The translations under genes were made by a program, and so were the position numbers. A DNA stretch of 64,000 nucleotides from Congzhengia minquanensis (GTDB taxonomy: Bacteria; Bacillota; Clostridia; UBA1381; UBA9506). Shown piece after piece: positions 19,111-28,278 of the stretch (positions are counted from its first letter, which is position 1; every line of letters starts with the position of its first letter). The stretch is taken from positions 470,659 to 534,658 of the forward strand of contig NZ_JACRSU010000003.1 of the NCBI RefSeq assembly GCF_014384785.1, given 5' to 3'. The notes under the pieces were generated by a model. It had not been told where the DNA came from. It did not search any database and worked only from the letters and a program-made list of their open reading frames with translations.

Positions 19111-19139
19111 TTGAAAATTTTTATAAATAATAGTATAAT
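19111..19139 (+). promoter_or_regulatory. Sigma-A promoter of the PocR/AraC regulator
   Basis: -35 TTGAAA (19111-19116), 17-base spacer, -10 TATAAT (19134-19139). The start codon lies about 58 bases downstream. Confidence 0.7.
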
Positions 19140-19196
19140 TAGCTCAATGCGACTCGTTTGGAGGCGGTAAAATACACTTTTAAGGGGATGAGGCAT

Positions 19197-20348
19197 ATGA
19201 ATGAAAAATTTAATAAATATAAAAATCATATTATCAGCCTCTGCGGAGTGGATTGTAATTTGTTTGATGTGCGGCTGAGAAAATTTTTAGAAGTACCCAG
19301 CTTCTGCCAAACCTGCCCGCGCTATCCAGATCATGCCAATACGCATTTATACGGCTGTTACGAGGCACAGCGCTGGGACGATAAGTATATTTATTACTGC
19401 CCGAGAGGGTTTATCTTTATTGCAGTTGCAATTTGTGATGAAATGCATATCATGGACTACGGCGTAATTGCAGGACCTATTTTAATGGGCGAGCCTGACG
19501 AAGAACAAAATGCGTTTTTAGGTATTATTCCCCATTTGAGCACGAAAAACGTCAATGATTTAACCGAGCTTATGGTTCCGGTTTTTTGCCGGACGTTACA
19601 GTTCGGCAGACAGTGGGAAGATATTCAGACAAAAGACTTTTTAAATGCCGTATATGACGCGGCGGCGGAAAACACGGACATAAAAAAAGAGCAATATCCG
19701 ATTTCGCTGGAAAACGATTTGCGCGACTCTATTATAAACGGCAATAAAAAGAGGGCAAAGGAGATTTTAAATCTGCTGCTGGGCCATATATTTTTCCATT
19801 CGGCAGGAGAACTTGATAAAATTAAAGAACGAATCACTGAGCTGATTGTTCAGCTATCAAGATTTTCGATTGAAGGCGGCGCGGAAATTTCTCAGATTTT
19901 TTCGCTTAATCATAACTACTTAAAAGAAGTGGAACGTTTTGAAAATATTGAACAGCTCAGTGTGTGGTTGAGCAGTGTGATGAATGAATATTTCAGCTAT
20001 GTGTTCGAATTGCAGGACGTGAAGCACGCGGACAGCATTTATAAGGCAGAGCGGTTTATAAAAGAAAATTATATGCAGAAGCTATCGTTAAACGACGTTG
20101 CGGGACACGTATATTTAAGCAAAGCGTATTTAAGCAAAATATTTAAAGAGGAAACGGGCATTAGCTTAGTAAATTATATTAACCGGCTTCGTATTGACAA
20201 AAGCAAGACGCTTTTAAAAGACCATTCCCTGTCTTTAGCAGACATAGCAGCACTGGTGGGATTTGACGACCAGAGCTACTTTTCAAAAATATTTAAAGGC
20301 ATAACTGGTGTTTCTCCCGGAAAATACCGCAAAAATCCTTCAAAATAA
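19197..20348 (+). CDS. PocR-domain AraC family transcriptional regulator
   Basis: Regulator of 383 aa. An N-terminal PocR sensory domain (about residues 5-170) carries the cysteine patterns FCQTCPRYPD and GCYEAQRW..YYCPRGF. A linker is followed by a C-terminal AraC double helix-turn-helix (about 285-380), with LNDVAGHVYLSKAYLSKIFK and the ending GFDDQSYFSKIFKGITGVSP. PocR domains sense small metabolites such as diols and often control corrinoid-dependent genes, which fits the cluster next door. ATG 19197 is 9 bases after AAGGGG; ATG 19188 sits directly on that site. Confidence 0.88.
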   Translation: MNEKFNKYKNHIISLCGVDCNLFDVRLRKFLEVPSFCQTCPRYPDHANTHLYGCYEAQRWDDKYIYYCPRGFIFIAVAICDEMHIMDYGVIAGPILMGEPDEEQNAFLGIIPHLSTKNVNDLTELMVPVFCRTLQFGRQWEDIQTKDFLNAVYDAAAENTDIKKEQYPISLENDLRDSIINGNKKRAKEILNLLLGHIFFHSAGELDKIKERITELIVQLSRFSIEGGAEISQIFSLNHNYLKEVERFENIEQLSVWLSSVMNEYFSYVFELQDVKHADSIYKAERFIKENYMQKLSLNDVAGHVYLSKAYLSKIFKEETGISLVNYINRLRIDKSKTLLKDHSLSLADIAALVGFDDQSYFSKIFKGITGVSPGKYRKNPSK

Positions 20349-20356
20349 TAACAATA

Positions 20357-20390
20357 AAACGGAGCCTTTTTATAAAAACAGGCTCCGTTT
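20357..20390. terminator. Bidirectional terminator (regulator / DUF2284)
   Basis: Stem AAACGGAGCCT (20357-20367) with AGGCTCCGTTT (20380-20390), with A/T tracts that could serve both strands, between the convergent PocR regulator and DUF2284 genes. Confidence 0.8.
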
Positions 20391-20400
20391 ATGTATAAAA

Positions 20401-20931
20401 TCAATATAAAATTCCGCCGAAATATGTAACTGTGTTTGCACCGTTTATATATTTCATACCGCATGCCTCTGCCAAAGACGACACTTGAATGCTGTAAGAT
20501 TCCAGAGAGGCGATTTTTTCTTCCGGAAAACGGCACGGCTCGTCGCTGACAGCGGCGCATTCTTCACAGAAGCGGCAGCCTCCGGCTCCCAGCAGCAGAA
20601 ACTGAGAATCCGCTTGTTTGCATATTGCATGTACGTCTCTGATCAGCTTTTGAAAATTGCGGCTGCTTTCCTGCATTCCTTCAACATCGAAAGAATCTTC
20701 TAATTGATAAATTTTTTGAAAAACCAATATATTTTTAAAGGTTTTTGCTTTTGCAATCAGTTCTTTTGTGTTTCCAACGCGGGGAGGACATGTCCAGTTC
20801 TTGCCGTAATTCCCGCAGGCATTGCTTTCACACAGCGAAATCAGCGACGGCTCGAAACGAATTTGCTCCACGGGCAGAACAGCGGCGTGATCCATACCGA
20901 AATCATAAATTTTTTGTTCCAGCTCTTTCAT
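20401..20931 (-). CDS. DUF2284 cysteine-rich predicted metal-binding protein
   Basis: Protein of 176 aa. Cysteines fall in two groups, CESNACGNYGKNWTCPP and CRFCEECAAVSDEPCRFP, suggesting an iron-sulfur or other metal site; this is the DUF2284 pattern. It follows the corrinoid-protein gene by 7 bases on the same strand and is probably cotranscribed. I infer a redox or accessory role in corrinoid methyl transfer; no function is established. ATG 20931 is preferred, although its ribosome binding site is weak; translation may be coupled to the gene upstream. Confidence 0.85.
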   Translation of the reverse strand: MKELEQKIYDFGMDHAAVLPVEQIRFEPSLISLCESNACGNYGKNWTCPPRVGNTKELIAKAKTFKNILVFQKIYQLEDSFDVEGMQESSRNFQKLIRDVHAICKQADSQFLLLGAGGCRFCEECAAVSDEPCRFPEEKIASLESYSIQVSSLAEACGMKYINGANTVTYFGGILY

Positions 20932-20938
20932 AACGCAA

Positions 20939-21577
20939 TCACGCACCGGCACAAATTTTCAGCGCAACATCAGAAGCGGAAGCCGCATCGGTTGTATAAT
21001 AATCTGCGCCGATGCTGTCGCAGAATTCCTGTGTAATGGGAGCGCCGCCGACCATAATTTTCACTTTGTCGCGGATTCCTTTCTCTTCTGCCTTTGCAAC
21101 CACATTTTTCATTTCAACCATTGTTGTGGTCAGCAATGCGCTGCAGCAGATAACCTGCGCGTTGTTTTCAATTGCCTTTTCAACAAATGTTTCCGGTGAA
21201 ACGTCAACGCCCAAATCAATTACTGTGAGACCTTTGCCCTCTAACATCATTTTTACAAGATTTTTGCCAATGTCGTGTAAATCACCCTTAACCGTTCCTA
21301 CAACTGCAGTTCCGCTGGATTTCACTCCTGCAGTTGCCAAATGCGGCTTAAGCAATTCCGTGCCGGCGTTCATAGCGCGGGCGGCGATTAAAACCTCAGG
21401 AACAAAAACTTCATTGTTTTTAAACTTTTCACCAATAATACTCATTCCGCTCAGCAGACCCTTTTCAAGAATTTCCTGCGGTGCAATTCCTTCTTCAATT
21501 GCCTGGGCAACCAGCTCTTTCACCTGTTTTGCTCTTCCCTGCTGCAGAAATGTGCTCATCTCTTCTAAAATATTCAT
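20939..21577 (-). CDS. Corrinoid (B12-binding) methyltransferase carrier protein
   Basis: Protein of 212 aa of the MtaC/MtbC/MttC-like class. A helical cap (about 1-85) is followed by a Rossmann-type B12 domain with the cobalt-ligand motif DxHxxG in GDLHDIGKNLV, then SALLTTTM and VGGAPITQEF. It carries a methyl group on cobalt between two methyltransferases in the cytoplasm. AAGGAAG selects ATG 21577. The activator and URO-D methyltransferase are encoded divergently at 21763-24296. Confidence 0.94.
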   Translation of the reverse strand: MNILEEMSTFLQQGRAKQVKELVAQAIEEGIAPQEILEKGLLSGMSIIGEKFKNNEVFVPEVLIAARAMNAGTELLKPHLATAGVKSSGTAVVGTVKGDLHDIGKNLVKMMLEGKGLTVIDLGVDVSPETFVEKAIENNAQVICCSALLTTTMVEMKNVVAKAEEKGIRDKVKIMVGGAPITQEFCDSIGADYYTTDAASASDVALKICAGA

Positions 21578-21699
21578 TTCATAACTTCCTTTCATTTTTA
21601 CTTAATATTATATTATCTTTATTTTAATATAAACCGCAAATCTTGTATAGAAAAATTTTTTGATTTTTTGAAATATTTTATCTATTCTGCTTTATCAAG

Positions 21700-21728
21700 T
21701 TGCAATCCGTTTCTTTTTTTGTTATGCT
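21700..21728 (+). promoter_or_regulatory. Sigma-A-like promoter of the RACo-URO-D operon
   Basis: -35 TTGCAA (21700-21705), 17-base spacer, -10 TATGCT (21723-21728), about 34 bases before the start codon. The rest of the 185-base divergent region (21578-21762) is very A+T-rich; I could not assign a confident minus-strand promoter there. Confidence 0.55.
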
Positions 21729-21762
21729 AATATCACAGCAGACAAGGAAACGAGGAATATTG

Positions 21763-23229
21763 ATGAAAATAACCCTGCAGTCGGACGCAAAAAAAATTTG
21801 TATTTCTGTTTTTAACGAAACGCGGATAGACGAAATCATTGCAAAATCGGAATTTAAGCTTACCCGTCCGTGCGGAGGAAATGGAACCTGCGGAAAATGC
21901 AAAGTAAAAGCCGTTGGGAATCTGTCTGAAATGAGCGGCGATGAAAAACGTTTTTTGACCAAAGAAGAAATCGGCGCAAACATTCGTCTTGCCTGTTATG
22001 CATCAGTTACCGGCGACGCGAATATTACGCTCATCACTTCAAATGAACAAATTCAAGGGGTAACAGACGGATATTTTCCTGACTTTAAAAAAAGTCCCCT
22101 TACCGGTGATAAAAACTGTTATGCAATGGCAATTGACATTGGAACAACCACAATTGCAGGATATTTTTATAAAATGCCCGAATGTTTTTGCGTAAAACAG
22201 ACTTGCAGAACAAACCCTCAAACGCAGTTCGGTGCAGACGTTATTTCGCGCATTCAATTTGCAAACGAGGGTGGATTGAAGACGCTTCAAAAAGCAGTGC
22301 AGGACGAAATAGAATCCATGAAAACGGAATTTGGCGAACCGGTGGAACTGTCTGTAATTACGGGAAACACAACAATGCTTCATCTTTTTTCCGGACTTGA
22401 CCCCAGCGGAATTGCCGTTTCGCCGTTTACGCCAAAGAGCCTGTTTGGAAATTTTCAGGAAAACTTTTACTTGCCGCCGTGCATTTCTGCATATGTCGGC
22501 GCGGATATAACAACAGCAATTCTGGCAAGCAACATGCAAAAAGACGGCTCTTCGCTTTTAATTGATATTGGAACCAACGGAGAAATGGCATATTGGAGCA
22601 ACGGCGGCTTTACCTGCTGTTCAACCGCGGCGGGGCCTGCGTTTGAAGGCGCCGGAATTTCGTGCGGAATGCCGGCCGCATCCGGAGCGATAGACCGTGT
22701 TTGGTTAGAAAACGGAATCATCAGGTACCGCACAATCAATCATGCCAAACCCACAGGAATTTGCGGAAGCGGCTTGATGGACGCGGCGGCCTGCCTGTTA
22801 AAAGCAGGAATTATAGAAGACAGCGGATATATGGAAGACGATTTTACTTTTCCGGACAGCGCAGTTACCATCACTGCGGCAGATATCCGCCAGATACAGC
22901 TTGCGAAAGCGGCAATTCGTGCAGGAATTGAAACTTTGGTTCCAAACGGAGCCGGGCTTGACTGCGTTTATATTGCCGGCGGTTTCGGCAGTTATGTAGA
23001 TATAGAGAGCTGTATTACAATCGGTCTTCTGCCGCCGTCATTTCAAAATAAGGTTCAGGTTTTGGGCAATGCGGCAGGAACCGGCGCAGCAATGATTTTG
23101 CAAAGTACAGAATGTCTGGAAAAAGCAAAGGAAATTGCCGGAAATGCAAAAACAGCGGAATTGTCAGCGAATCCGCAGTTCATGGAGCACTATATGCAGC
23201 AGATGATGTTTCCATCTGATTTTGCATAA
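21763..23229 (+). CDS. RACo-type reductive activator of corrinoid proteins (2Fe-2S + ASKHA, DUF4445)
   Basis: Protein of 488 aa. The N-terminal plant-type [2Fe-2S] domain has CGGNGTCGKC (C-x5-C-x2-C) plus a fourth Cys in RLACYA. The large C-terminal region has two ATPase-like motifs, AIDIGTTTIAGY and LLIDIGTNGEMAYW, as in RACo proteins that use ATP to reduce inactive Co(II) corrinoid to Co(I). The longer frame from 21700 overlaps the promoter; GAGGA selects ATG 21763. The URO-D gene follows 62 bases later. Confidence 0.92.
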   Translation: MKITLQSDAKKICISVFNETRIDEIIAKSEFKLTRPCGGNGTCGKCKVKAVGNLSEMSGDEKRFLTKEEIGANIRLACYASVTGDANITLITSNEQIQGVTDGYFPDFKKSPLTGDKNCYAMAIDIGTTTIAGYFYKMPECFCVKQTCRTNPQTQFGADVISRIQFANEGGLKTLQKAVQDEIESMKTEFGEPVELSVITGNTTMLHLFSGLDPSGIAVSPFTPKSLFGNFQENFYLPPCISAYVGADITTAILASNMQKDGSSLLIDIGTNGEMAYWSNGGFTCCSTAAGPAFEGAGISCGMPAASGAIDRVWLENGIIRYRTINHAKPTGICGSGLMDAAACLLKAGIIEDSGYMEDDFTFPDSAVTITAADIRQIQLAKAAIRAGIETLVPNGAGLDCVYIAGGFGSYVDIESCITIGLLPPSFQNKVQVLGNAAGTGAAMILQSTECLEKAKEIAGNAKTAELSANPQFMEHYMQQMMFPSDFA

Positions 23230-23291
23230 TCAATATAAAACAGCCGACGGACCGCGCGATTGCGTTCCTAACGGCGGAAACGGAGCTTAAT

Positions 23292-24296
23292 GTGGAAAAA
23301 ACAGTTTCTCAATGGTTAAATGAATTAAGAACAGCAGATGTGAAAAAAGCAATGCCCATCCTTTCCTTTCCGTGTGTACAGCTTTTAGATGTCAGCGTGA
23401 AAGAACTGATTTCAGACAGCGACCTGCAGGCTAAGGGAATGAAAGCGGTTGCCGACCGGTGTGACAGCGCGGCGGCTGTCAGTATGATGGATTTGTCTGT
23501 TGAAGCTGAAGCCTTTGGTGCGCAGGTTCGGTTTTCAGACGATGAAGTTCCGACGGTTATCGGAAAACTGCTTGAAACGCCTGAAGACGCACAGAAGCTG
23601 GCGGTTCCGGAAATGGGAGCAGGCAGAACAGCATTATATGCGGAGGCAATTAAAAAAGCCTGCGAGCTTATTTGTGACCGTCCCGTTTTGGCAGGGGTAA
23701 TCGGGCCGTTTTCCCTTTCGGGGCGGCTGATGGACATGACTGAAATTATGGTAAATTGCTATGTGGAGCCTGAAATGGTACATACTACGCTGCAAAAAGC
23801 AACCGATTTTATTATAAAATATATCAACTCATTTCGCGATGCAGGGGCCCACGGCGTTGTGATTGCCGAACCGGCGGCAGGTTTGCTTTCTCCCGATTTA
23901 AACGCAGAATTTTCTATTCCTTATATCAAACAGATTATTGAAGCGGTGAAAAGTGAAAATTTTGCGGTTGTATATCATAACTGCGGGAACACAATTCCGT
24001 TAATTGACGATATTCTTACGGTGAACGCAGATATTTATCACTTTGGAAACGCCGTAGATTTGGAAGAAATCGCGCCGCACATTCCAACTGACGTTATCTT
24101 TATGGGAAATGTGGACCCGGCAGGAGAATTCCGAAACGGAACGGTTGCTTCCATAAAGCAAAATACAAAAGAAATTATGCAAAAGTGCTGTAAATATAAA
24201 AATTTCGTAATTTCGTCCGGCTGCGACATACCGCCAATGTCAAGCTGGGAAAATATTGATGCGTTCTTTGAAGCAACAGCCGAATTTTATCGGTAA
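23292..24296 (+). CDS. URO-D family corrinoid methyltransferase (MtaA/CmuA/OdmB-like)
   Basis: Protein of 334 aa with the uroporphyrinogen decarboxylase fold used by zinc-dependent corrinoid methyltransferases. The zinc-type ligands H-x-C in VYHNCGN and a later Cys in SSGCDIPP are seen, which separates it from true HemE. It should move a methyl group to or from the corrinoid protein encoded nearby. GTG 23292 follows CGGAG by 6 bases; the ATG at 23290 is out of frame. Whether it is the substrate-side or acceptor-side enzyme is not visible. Confidence 0.88.
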   Translation: MEKTVSQWLNELRTADVKKAMPILSFPCVQLLDVSVKELISDSDLQAKGMKAVADRCDSAAAVSMMDLSVEAEAFGAQVRFSDDEVPTVIGKLLETPEDAQKLAVPEMGAGRTALYAEAIKKACELICDRPVLAGVIGPFSLSGRLMDMTEIMVNCYVEPEMVHTTLQKATDFIIKYINSFRDAGAHGVVIAEPAAGLLSPDLNAEFSIPYIKQIIEAVKSENFAVVYHNCGNTIPLIDDILTVNADIYHFGNAVDLEEIAPHIPTDVIFMGNVDPAGEFRNGTVASIKQNTKEIMQKCCKYKNFVISSGCDIPPMSSWENIDAFFEATAEFYR

Positions 24297-24308
24297 CTTA
24301 TAAAAAAT

Positions 24309-24332
24309 GCTCCGGTTTCCGGAGCGTTTTTT
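24309..24332 (+). terminator. Intrinsic terminator after the URO-D gene
   Basis: Stem GCTCCGG (24309-24315), loop TTT, CCGGAGC (24319-24325), then a T-run. Confidence 0.9.
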
Positions 24333-24375
24333 TGTAATTGCCGTAATGAATGGGGGTGTAATGGTGTAAAAAGTG

Positions 24376-24404
24376 TTTACTCCTGCGGTTTTATTTGATA
24401 TAAT
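24376..24404 (+). promoter_or_regulatory. Sigma-A-like promoter of the secreted CBM/DUF4886 gene
   Basis: -35 TTTACT (24376-24381), 17-base spacer, perfect -10 TATAAT (24399-24404), 30 bases before the start codon. Confidence 0.65.
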
Positions 24405-24434
24405 AAAAGCAAATATAAAGGTGAGGTGAAGCAA

Positions 24435-27400
24435 ATGAAAAAAGCAATATCTATGTGTTTATGCTTTGCGGTATTGCTGTCTGTCTGCGGCATTTTAGCG
24501 GCCCCGGCGTCAGCGGAAGCTACTCCGAGCGTAATTGAAACCTTTTACGAGGGGGAGGACGGGGCGTTTTTTTATCCCTTTGACAAAGAAATGAGCCTGG
24601 GTTCACGGCTTGCAATGATGGGGGATAACCAGATTTCCTATTATAAAGGGGATTCGGATAACACCTCCGGAATGCTGCGGATTCAAAACTATAACAGCAT
24701 TAACAGAGGTGTAACCGGCGTGAAGTTGATTCCGGGACAAAAGATTCGGATTACGGGAGAGGTTAAATTTTTAAATTCGGACAAGCTGTCGCCTAAAGTG
24801 GGAGTTCGGTTGGTGTTTATCGGCGACTCCACAGTCCCGGTTTACAAAGACTCTGCCTGCACACAGCCTTTAATGAACGGGGAAGAACAGGTCACGCTGA
24901 AGGATAAATATTTTGGCGTATCCATTGACAAGGATATTTATGGAAACAACATGGTAGACGGAGAATGGCACACCTTTGAGTATATTTATGAGTATGACGG
25001 AACATTTGCAACGTCTAAAATTGACAACGTGACCTACACAAATTACATAAAAGACACCGTTACTTCCCAAATGTATTTCAGGCCTATGGGAAACAGTCCT
25101 TTGGGAAAGCCTGCGGGAAGTCCTTCTGAGAATTTTACGCAGGAGTATATTGACGCGTGCAGCGCGGCGGGAACAACGCCCTATGTAGACTGTCTGCTGG
25201 ACAATTTTTCTGTGATGCCCTACAGCGGCATGCTGACAGACGGCGGAAACGTGGGATATGAGCCGAACATATACAACGGCTTTGAAGACGACGGCTGGAA
25301 AAAGGATCCCAATAAAACCAATTTTTCCTGGAACAACATAAATTCCAATGCGGCGCTTTCGGATAACGTGCCGGAGGCTTTAGCTGAAACGTCGAAATCC
25401 TCTATCGAGCTTACCTATAAGGGAGCGCCGAGGGACGCGTTTGTGGACGTAGGGTTTTCTGCAGCCGGTCCGGCATACAAAATGTGGTTTAACAGGGCCT
25501 ATAAAATCAGCCTTTGGGCCAAAGGGTCTGAGGCGCTGGCGCAATTTGGAGCTGCAAATAACAAGCCTCTCGTGTTTATCCCCGACCGTTCGGGGGACAA
25601 ACGGATTGACAGAACGCGCTCAAAATGGCTGCAATCCCCCACAAAAGAGATTATAACGGACGACTGGCAAAAGTATGAGTTTATTTGGTATGAAGATATG
25701 GAGTATGCAATCGGCAGAAAGAGCGACACCGATTTTACCACCCGGTTCACCATAAGAACCTATGCCGTGCCGGTAGGAACGGAAAACAATCTGACCGCGA
25801 CAATAGAAAGCGGGGAGGCGGTGCAGTATATCTATTCCTATCAAAACAGCGCCGGCGAAACAGTATATGCCGGGCTGGAGGACTTTAAGCTTTACATTGA
25901 CGATGTAACCATAGCACCCTTAGACATTGTTTACAACGGCGACATGGCAGTGAAAGATGCGGCGGACAATGACACCGGCGTAATTTATTATAAAAACGGG
26001 AAAAAATCGTCTGATTACTGCGCCCCGGGCGGGGATACCATTTCGGCAAATTTGTTCCACGCCGGAACCATTGCAGCAGACGCGACGTTTCAGCAAGAAA
26101 CCGGGCTGGAGAAGAAAAACGTTTTAAAAGTGGCGGCGAACGAGACGCCTTATCAAAGCGTTGAAATTGACCAGGGGAAAACCTATAAAATCAGTTTTTG
26201 GGCAAAGGCGGAAAGCGGCAGCGAAAATATGCCGCTGTATGCAATGATGGACAGAAGCATAAAAGGCGACGTGCTGGACAGCACCGTGACAGATAAAAAC
26301 CCCAACGGGCTTTTGGGTTACGGTAATTCCACGGGGATAACGGGGGACATACCGTTTTACCTGTATAGCGGCACCCAGCAAAATGTGTTTCACGATTATA
26401 ACAAATTTGAAATTACAGCTGACGGGGAAACGGTTGTAAGCGACGATTATTTTGCGCGGATGAAGTCGGTAAACGGCTATGAAAGCCAGGCGGAGCCCAC
26501 CGCGTGGAACTATCAATATTTTAACGGCGACAGCTGGGTAAACACAAATGAAGAAGCAAAAACACCCGGTTCGTGGACGCTGGCCGGCGGCTGGACAAAA
26601 TATGAATGTTTCTACCACTGGGATTATCAGGGCGGGCACTACCGCATGCCCAGGCTCTCCTTTGTGTCCGACGGGGCATATGCCATCGCCGACATTCACG
26701 TGGAGGAGGCAGTGCCTTACCAGTTTGGAATTGAAAATGTTTCCGTCAGCGGTGACAAAGAGGTTTTTGAAATTGGAGATGAACTTTCCGTTACCTATGA
26801 TTTTGTGTCCAGCGGCGCACAGACGGCAAACGAGGGAAAGACGCAGGTTTTAATTCTTGCCGGAACAGAAGCAGAAGGCTTTTATCCTGTTATGGCGGGA
26901 ACGGCAGAGGGTGCGTTTTCGTTTCGGGTGCCTTCCGGCGCTATCGGCAAGCAGTTAAAAATTCAAATTACGCCTGTTTCGTATGACTACATCTATGCCC
27001 AGAAACCATTTGAAATCAGCTTGACTGGCACGGCAAAAAGCAAACTGTCGGCCACATTAAAATCCTTTGACAAAAGCGCTGCCACCTGGCAGCTGTGGGC
27101 AACTTACGGAGAAAGCAAGCCAATAACAGCCGACGTTGTTACCGCACTTTATGATGCGGACAACAGGCTTTTAAAAACCGAGGTTGCAAAAGCGGAAGTA
27201 AAAAATGGGGACGACGGTTTGGTAGCCAGCGGAACGGTGTTTGCGGATAATGCCGTATTGGGAAAGGTGTTTGTGTTAGACTCGCTTGACACCTTAAAGC
27301 CTGTTTGCAGCAGCGAAAAAGCAGATTTATCCGGCGGAAGCGAACGGGACAGCATTAAGGTGCTGGCCATTGGCAACAGCTATGCCGAGGACGCCACAAA

Positions 27401-28136
27401 CTATTTTTATCAGCTGGCGGAGGACGCAGGCGTAAAAGACATTACTGTTGCCTATCTTTACATAGGCGGGTGCACCTTGGAAACCCATGTGAAAAACTTA
27501 GGAGGAAACCTGCCTGCTTACCGTTATACAAAAAATAACACAGGTTCATGGAAATCGGAAACAGAAAAAACTATGTTGTATGGCATTGTAGACGAGGACT
27601 GGGACGTGATTACCCTGCAGCAGCAAAGCGCAAATTCCGGCATTGCGTCTTCTTTCGAGCCGAATTTAACAAAGCTCATTGACTATGTGCAGAAAAACAA
27701 GACGAACCCCAGCTGCGAAATTTATTGGCATATGACCTGGGCTTATCAGGAAGGATATGCCGGACTAAGTGCATTTGGCAATGACCAGATGACCATGTAT
27801 GAGCGGATTTCGCAAAACGTACAGGAAATTGTGCTGCCCAAGGAGGATATAGCAAACATTATTCCTGTTGGCACGGCGGTGCAGAATGCACGGACAAGTC
27901 ATTTGGGAGACACCTTAAACCGCGACGGTATTCATCTCACGCTGGATTTAGGCCGGTATTTGGCCGGGTTGGTATGGGTGAAGAAGCTTACGAACCGCTC
28001 CATTGACAACATCGATTATGTGCCGGCAAATTATGCGGCGTCTTTCGGCGGAGATGTTTTGCCCTTGCTGAAAGAAGCGGCGAACAATGCGGTGTGGGAG
28101 CCTTTCGCCGTCACAAATTCCAGTTTTACAAAATAA
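24435..28136 (+). CDS. Large secreted carbohydrate-binding / SGNH-hydrolase-like (DUF4886) protein
   Basis: Protein of 1233 aa. A signal peptide (KKAISMCLCFAVLLSVCGIL, cleavage near ASA) is followed by several beta-sandwich segments. Two of them have the CBM4/9-like signature AYKISLWAKG and TYKISFWAKAE, near residues ~355 and ~585. A module ending in VFVLDSLDTLKPVC comes before the C-terminal DUF4886 domain (about 973-1205), which has the SGNH-like serine motif GNSYAED and the Asp-His motif DGIHLT. It is probably an extracellular polysaccharide esterase or binding protein. No cell-wall anchor is seen. AGGTGA selects ATG 24435. It is transcribed alone. Confidence 0.8.
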   Translation: MKKAISMCLCFAVLLSVCGILAAPASAEATPSVIETFYEGEDGAFFYPFDKEMSLGSRLAMMGDNQISYYKGDSDNTSGMLRIQNYNSINRGVTGVKLIPGQKIRITGEVKFLNSDKLSPKVGVRLVFIGDSTVPVYKDSACTQPLMNGEEQVTLKDKYFGVSIDKDIYGNNMVDGEWHTFEYIYEYDGTFATSKIDNVTYTNYIKDTVTSQMYFRPMGNSPLGKPAGSPSENFTQEYIDACSAAGTTPYVDCLLDNFSVMPYSGMLTDGGNVGYEPNIYNGFEDDGWKKDPNKTNFSWNNINSNAALSDNVPEALAETSKSSIELTYKGAPRDAFVDVGFSAAGPAYKMWFNRAYKISLWAKGSEALAQFGAANNKPLVFIPDRSGDKRIDRTRSKWLQSPTKEIITDDWQKYEFIWYEDMEYAIGRKSDTDFTTRFTIRTYAVPVGTENNLTATIESGEAVQYIYSYQNSAGETVYAGLEDFKLYIDDVTIAPLDIVYNGDMAVKDAADNDTGVIYYKNGKKSSDYCAPGGDTISANLFHAGTIAADATFQQETGLEKKNVLKVAANETPYQSVEIDQGKTYKISFWAKAESGSENMPLYAMMDRSIKGDVLDSTVTDKNPNGLLGYGNSTGITGDIPFYLYSGTQQNVFHDYNKFEITADGETVVSDDYFARMKSVNGYESQAEPTAWNYQYFNGDSWVNTNEEAKTPGSWTLAGGWTKYECFYHWDYQGGHYRMPRLSFVSDGAYAIADIHVEEAVPYQFGIENVSVSGDKEVFEIGDELSVTYDFVSSGAQTANEGKTQVLILAGTEAEGFYPVMAGTAEGAFSFRVPSGAIGKQLKIQITPVSYDYIYAQKPFEISLTGTAKSKLSATLKSFDKSAATWQLWATYGESKPITADVVTALYDADNRLLKTEVAKAEVKNGDDGLVASGTVFADNAVLGKVFVLDSLDTLKPVCSSEKADLSGGSERDSIKVLAIGNSYAEDATNYFYQLAEDAGVKDITVAYLYIGGCTLETHVKNLGGNLPAYRYTKNNTGSWKSETEKTMLYGIVDEDWDVITLQQQSANSGIASSFEPNLTKLIDYVQKNKTNPSCEIYWHMTWAYQEGYAGLSAFGNDQMTMYERISQNVQEIVLPKEDIANIIPVGTAVQNARTSHLGDTLNRDGIHLTLDLGRYLAGLVWVKKLTNRSIDNIDYVPANYAASFGGDVLPLLKEAANNAVWEPFAVTNSSFTK

Positions 28137-28154
28137 TTTTACATGATTCAAAAA

Positions 28155-28187
28155 AACACCAAAGCAAACGCTTTGGTGTTTTTTTAT
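28155..28187 (+). terminator. Intrinsic terminator
   Basis: Stem AACACCAAAGC (28155-28165) with GCTTTGGTGTT (28170-28180), short A-rich loop, T-run after. It ends the DUF4886 gene transcript. Confidence 0.92.
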
Positions 28188-28278
28188 GTGGGGAATCAAT
28201 CATAATTTTTCGTACAGGCTAATAAATATAGAATAACGGTTTACATTTTCTGCTTAGACGAAAGGATTGGTACATACT

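Noticed and set aside
28198..28278. Sigma-E promoter before spoIIP
   Set aside because: TCATAAT-like and ATA-rich pieces occur, but no pair matches both elements at 13-15 base spacing.
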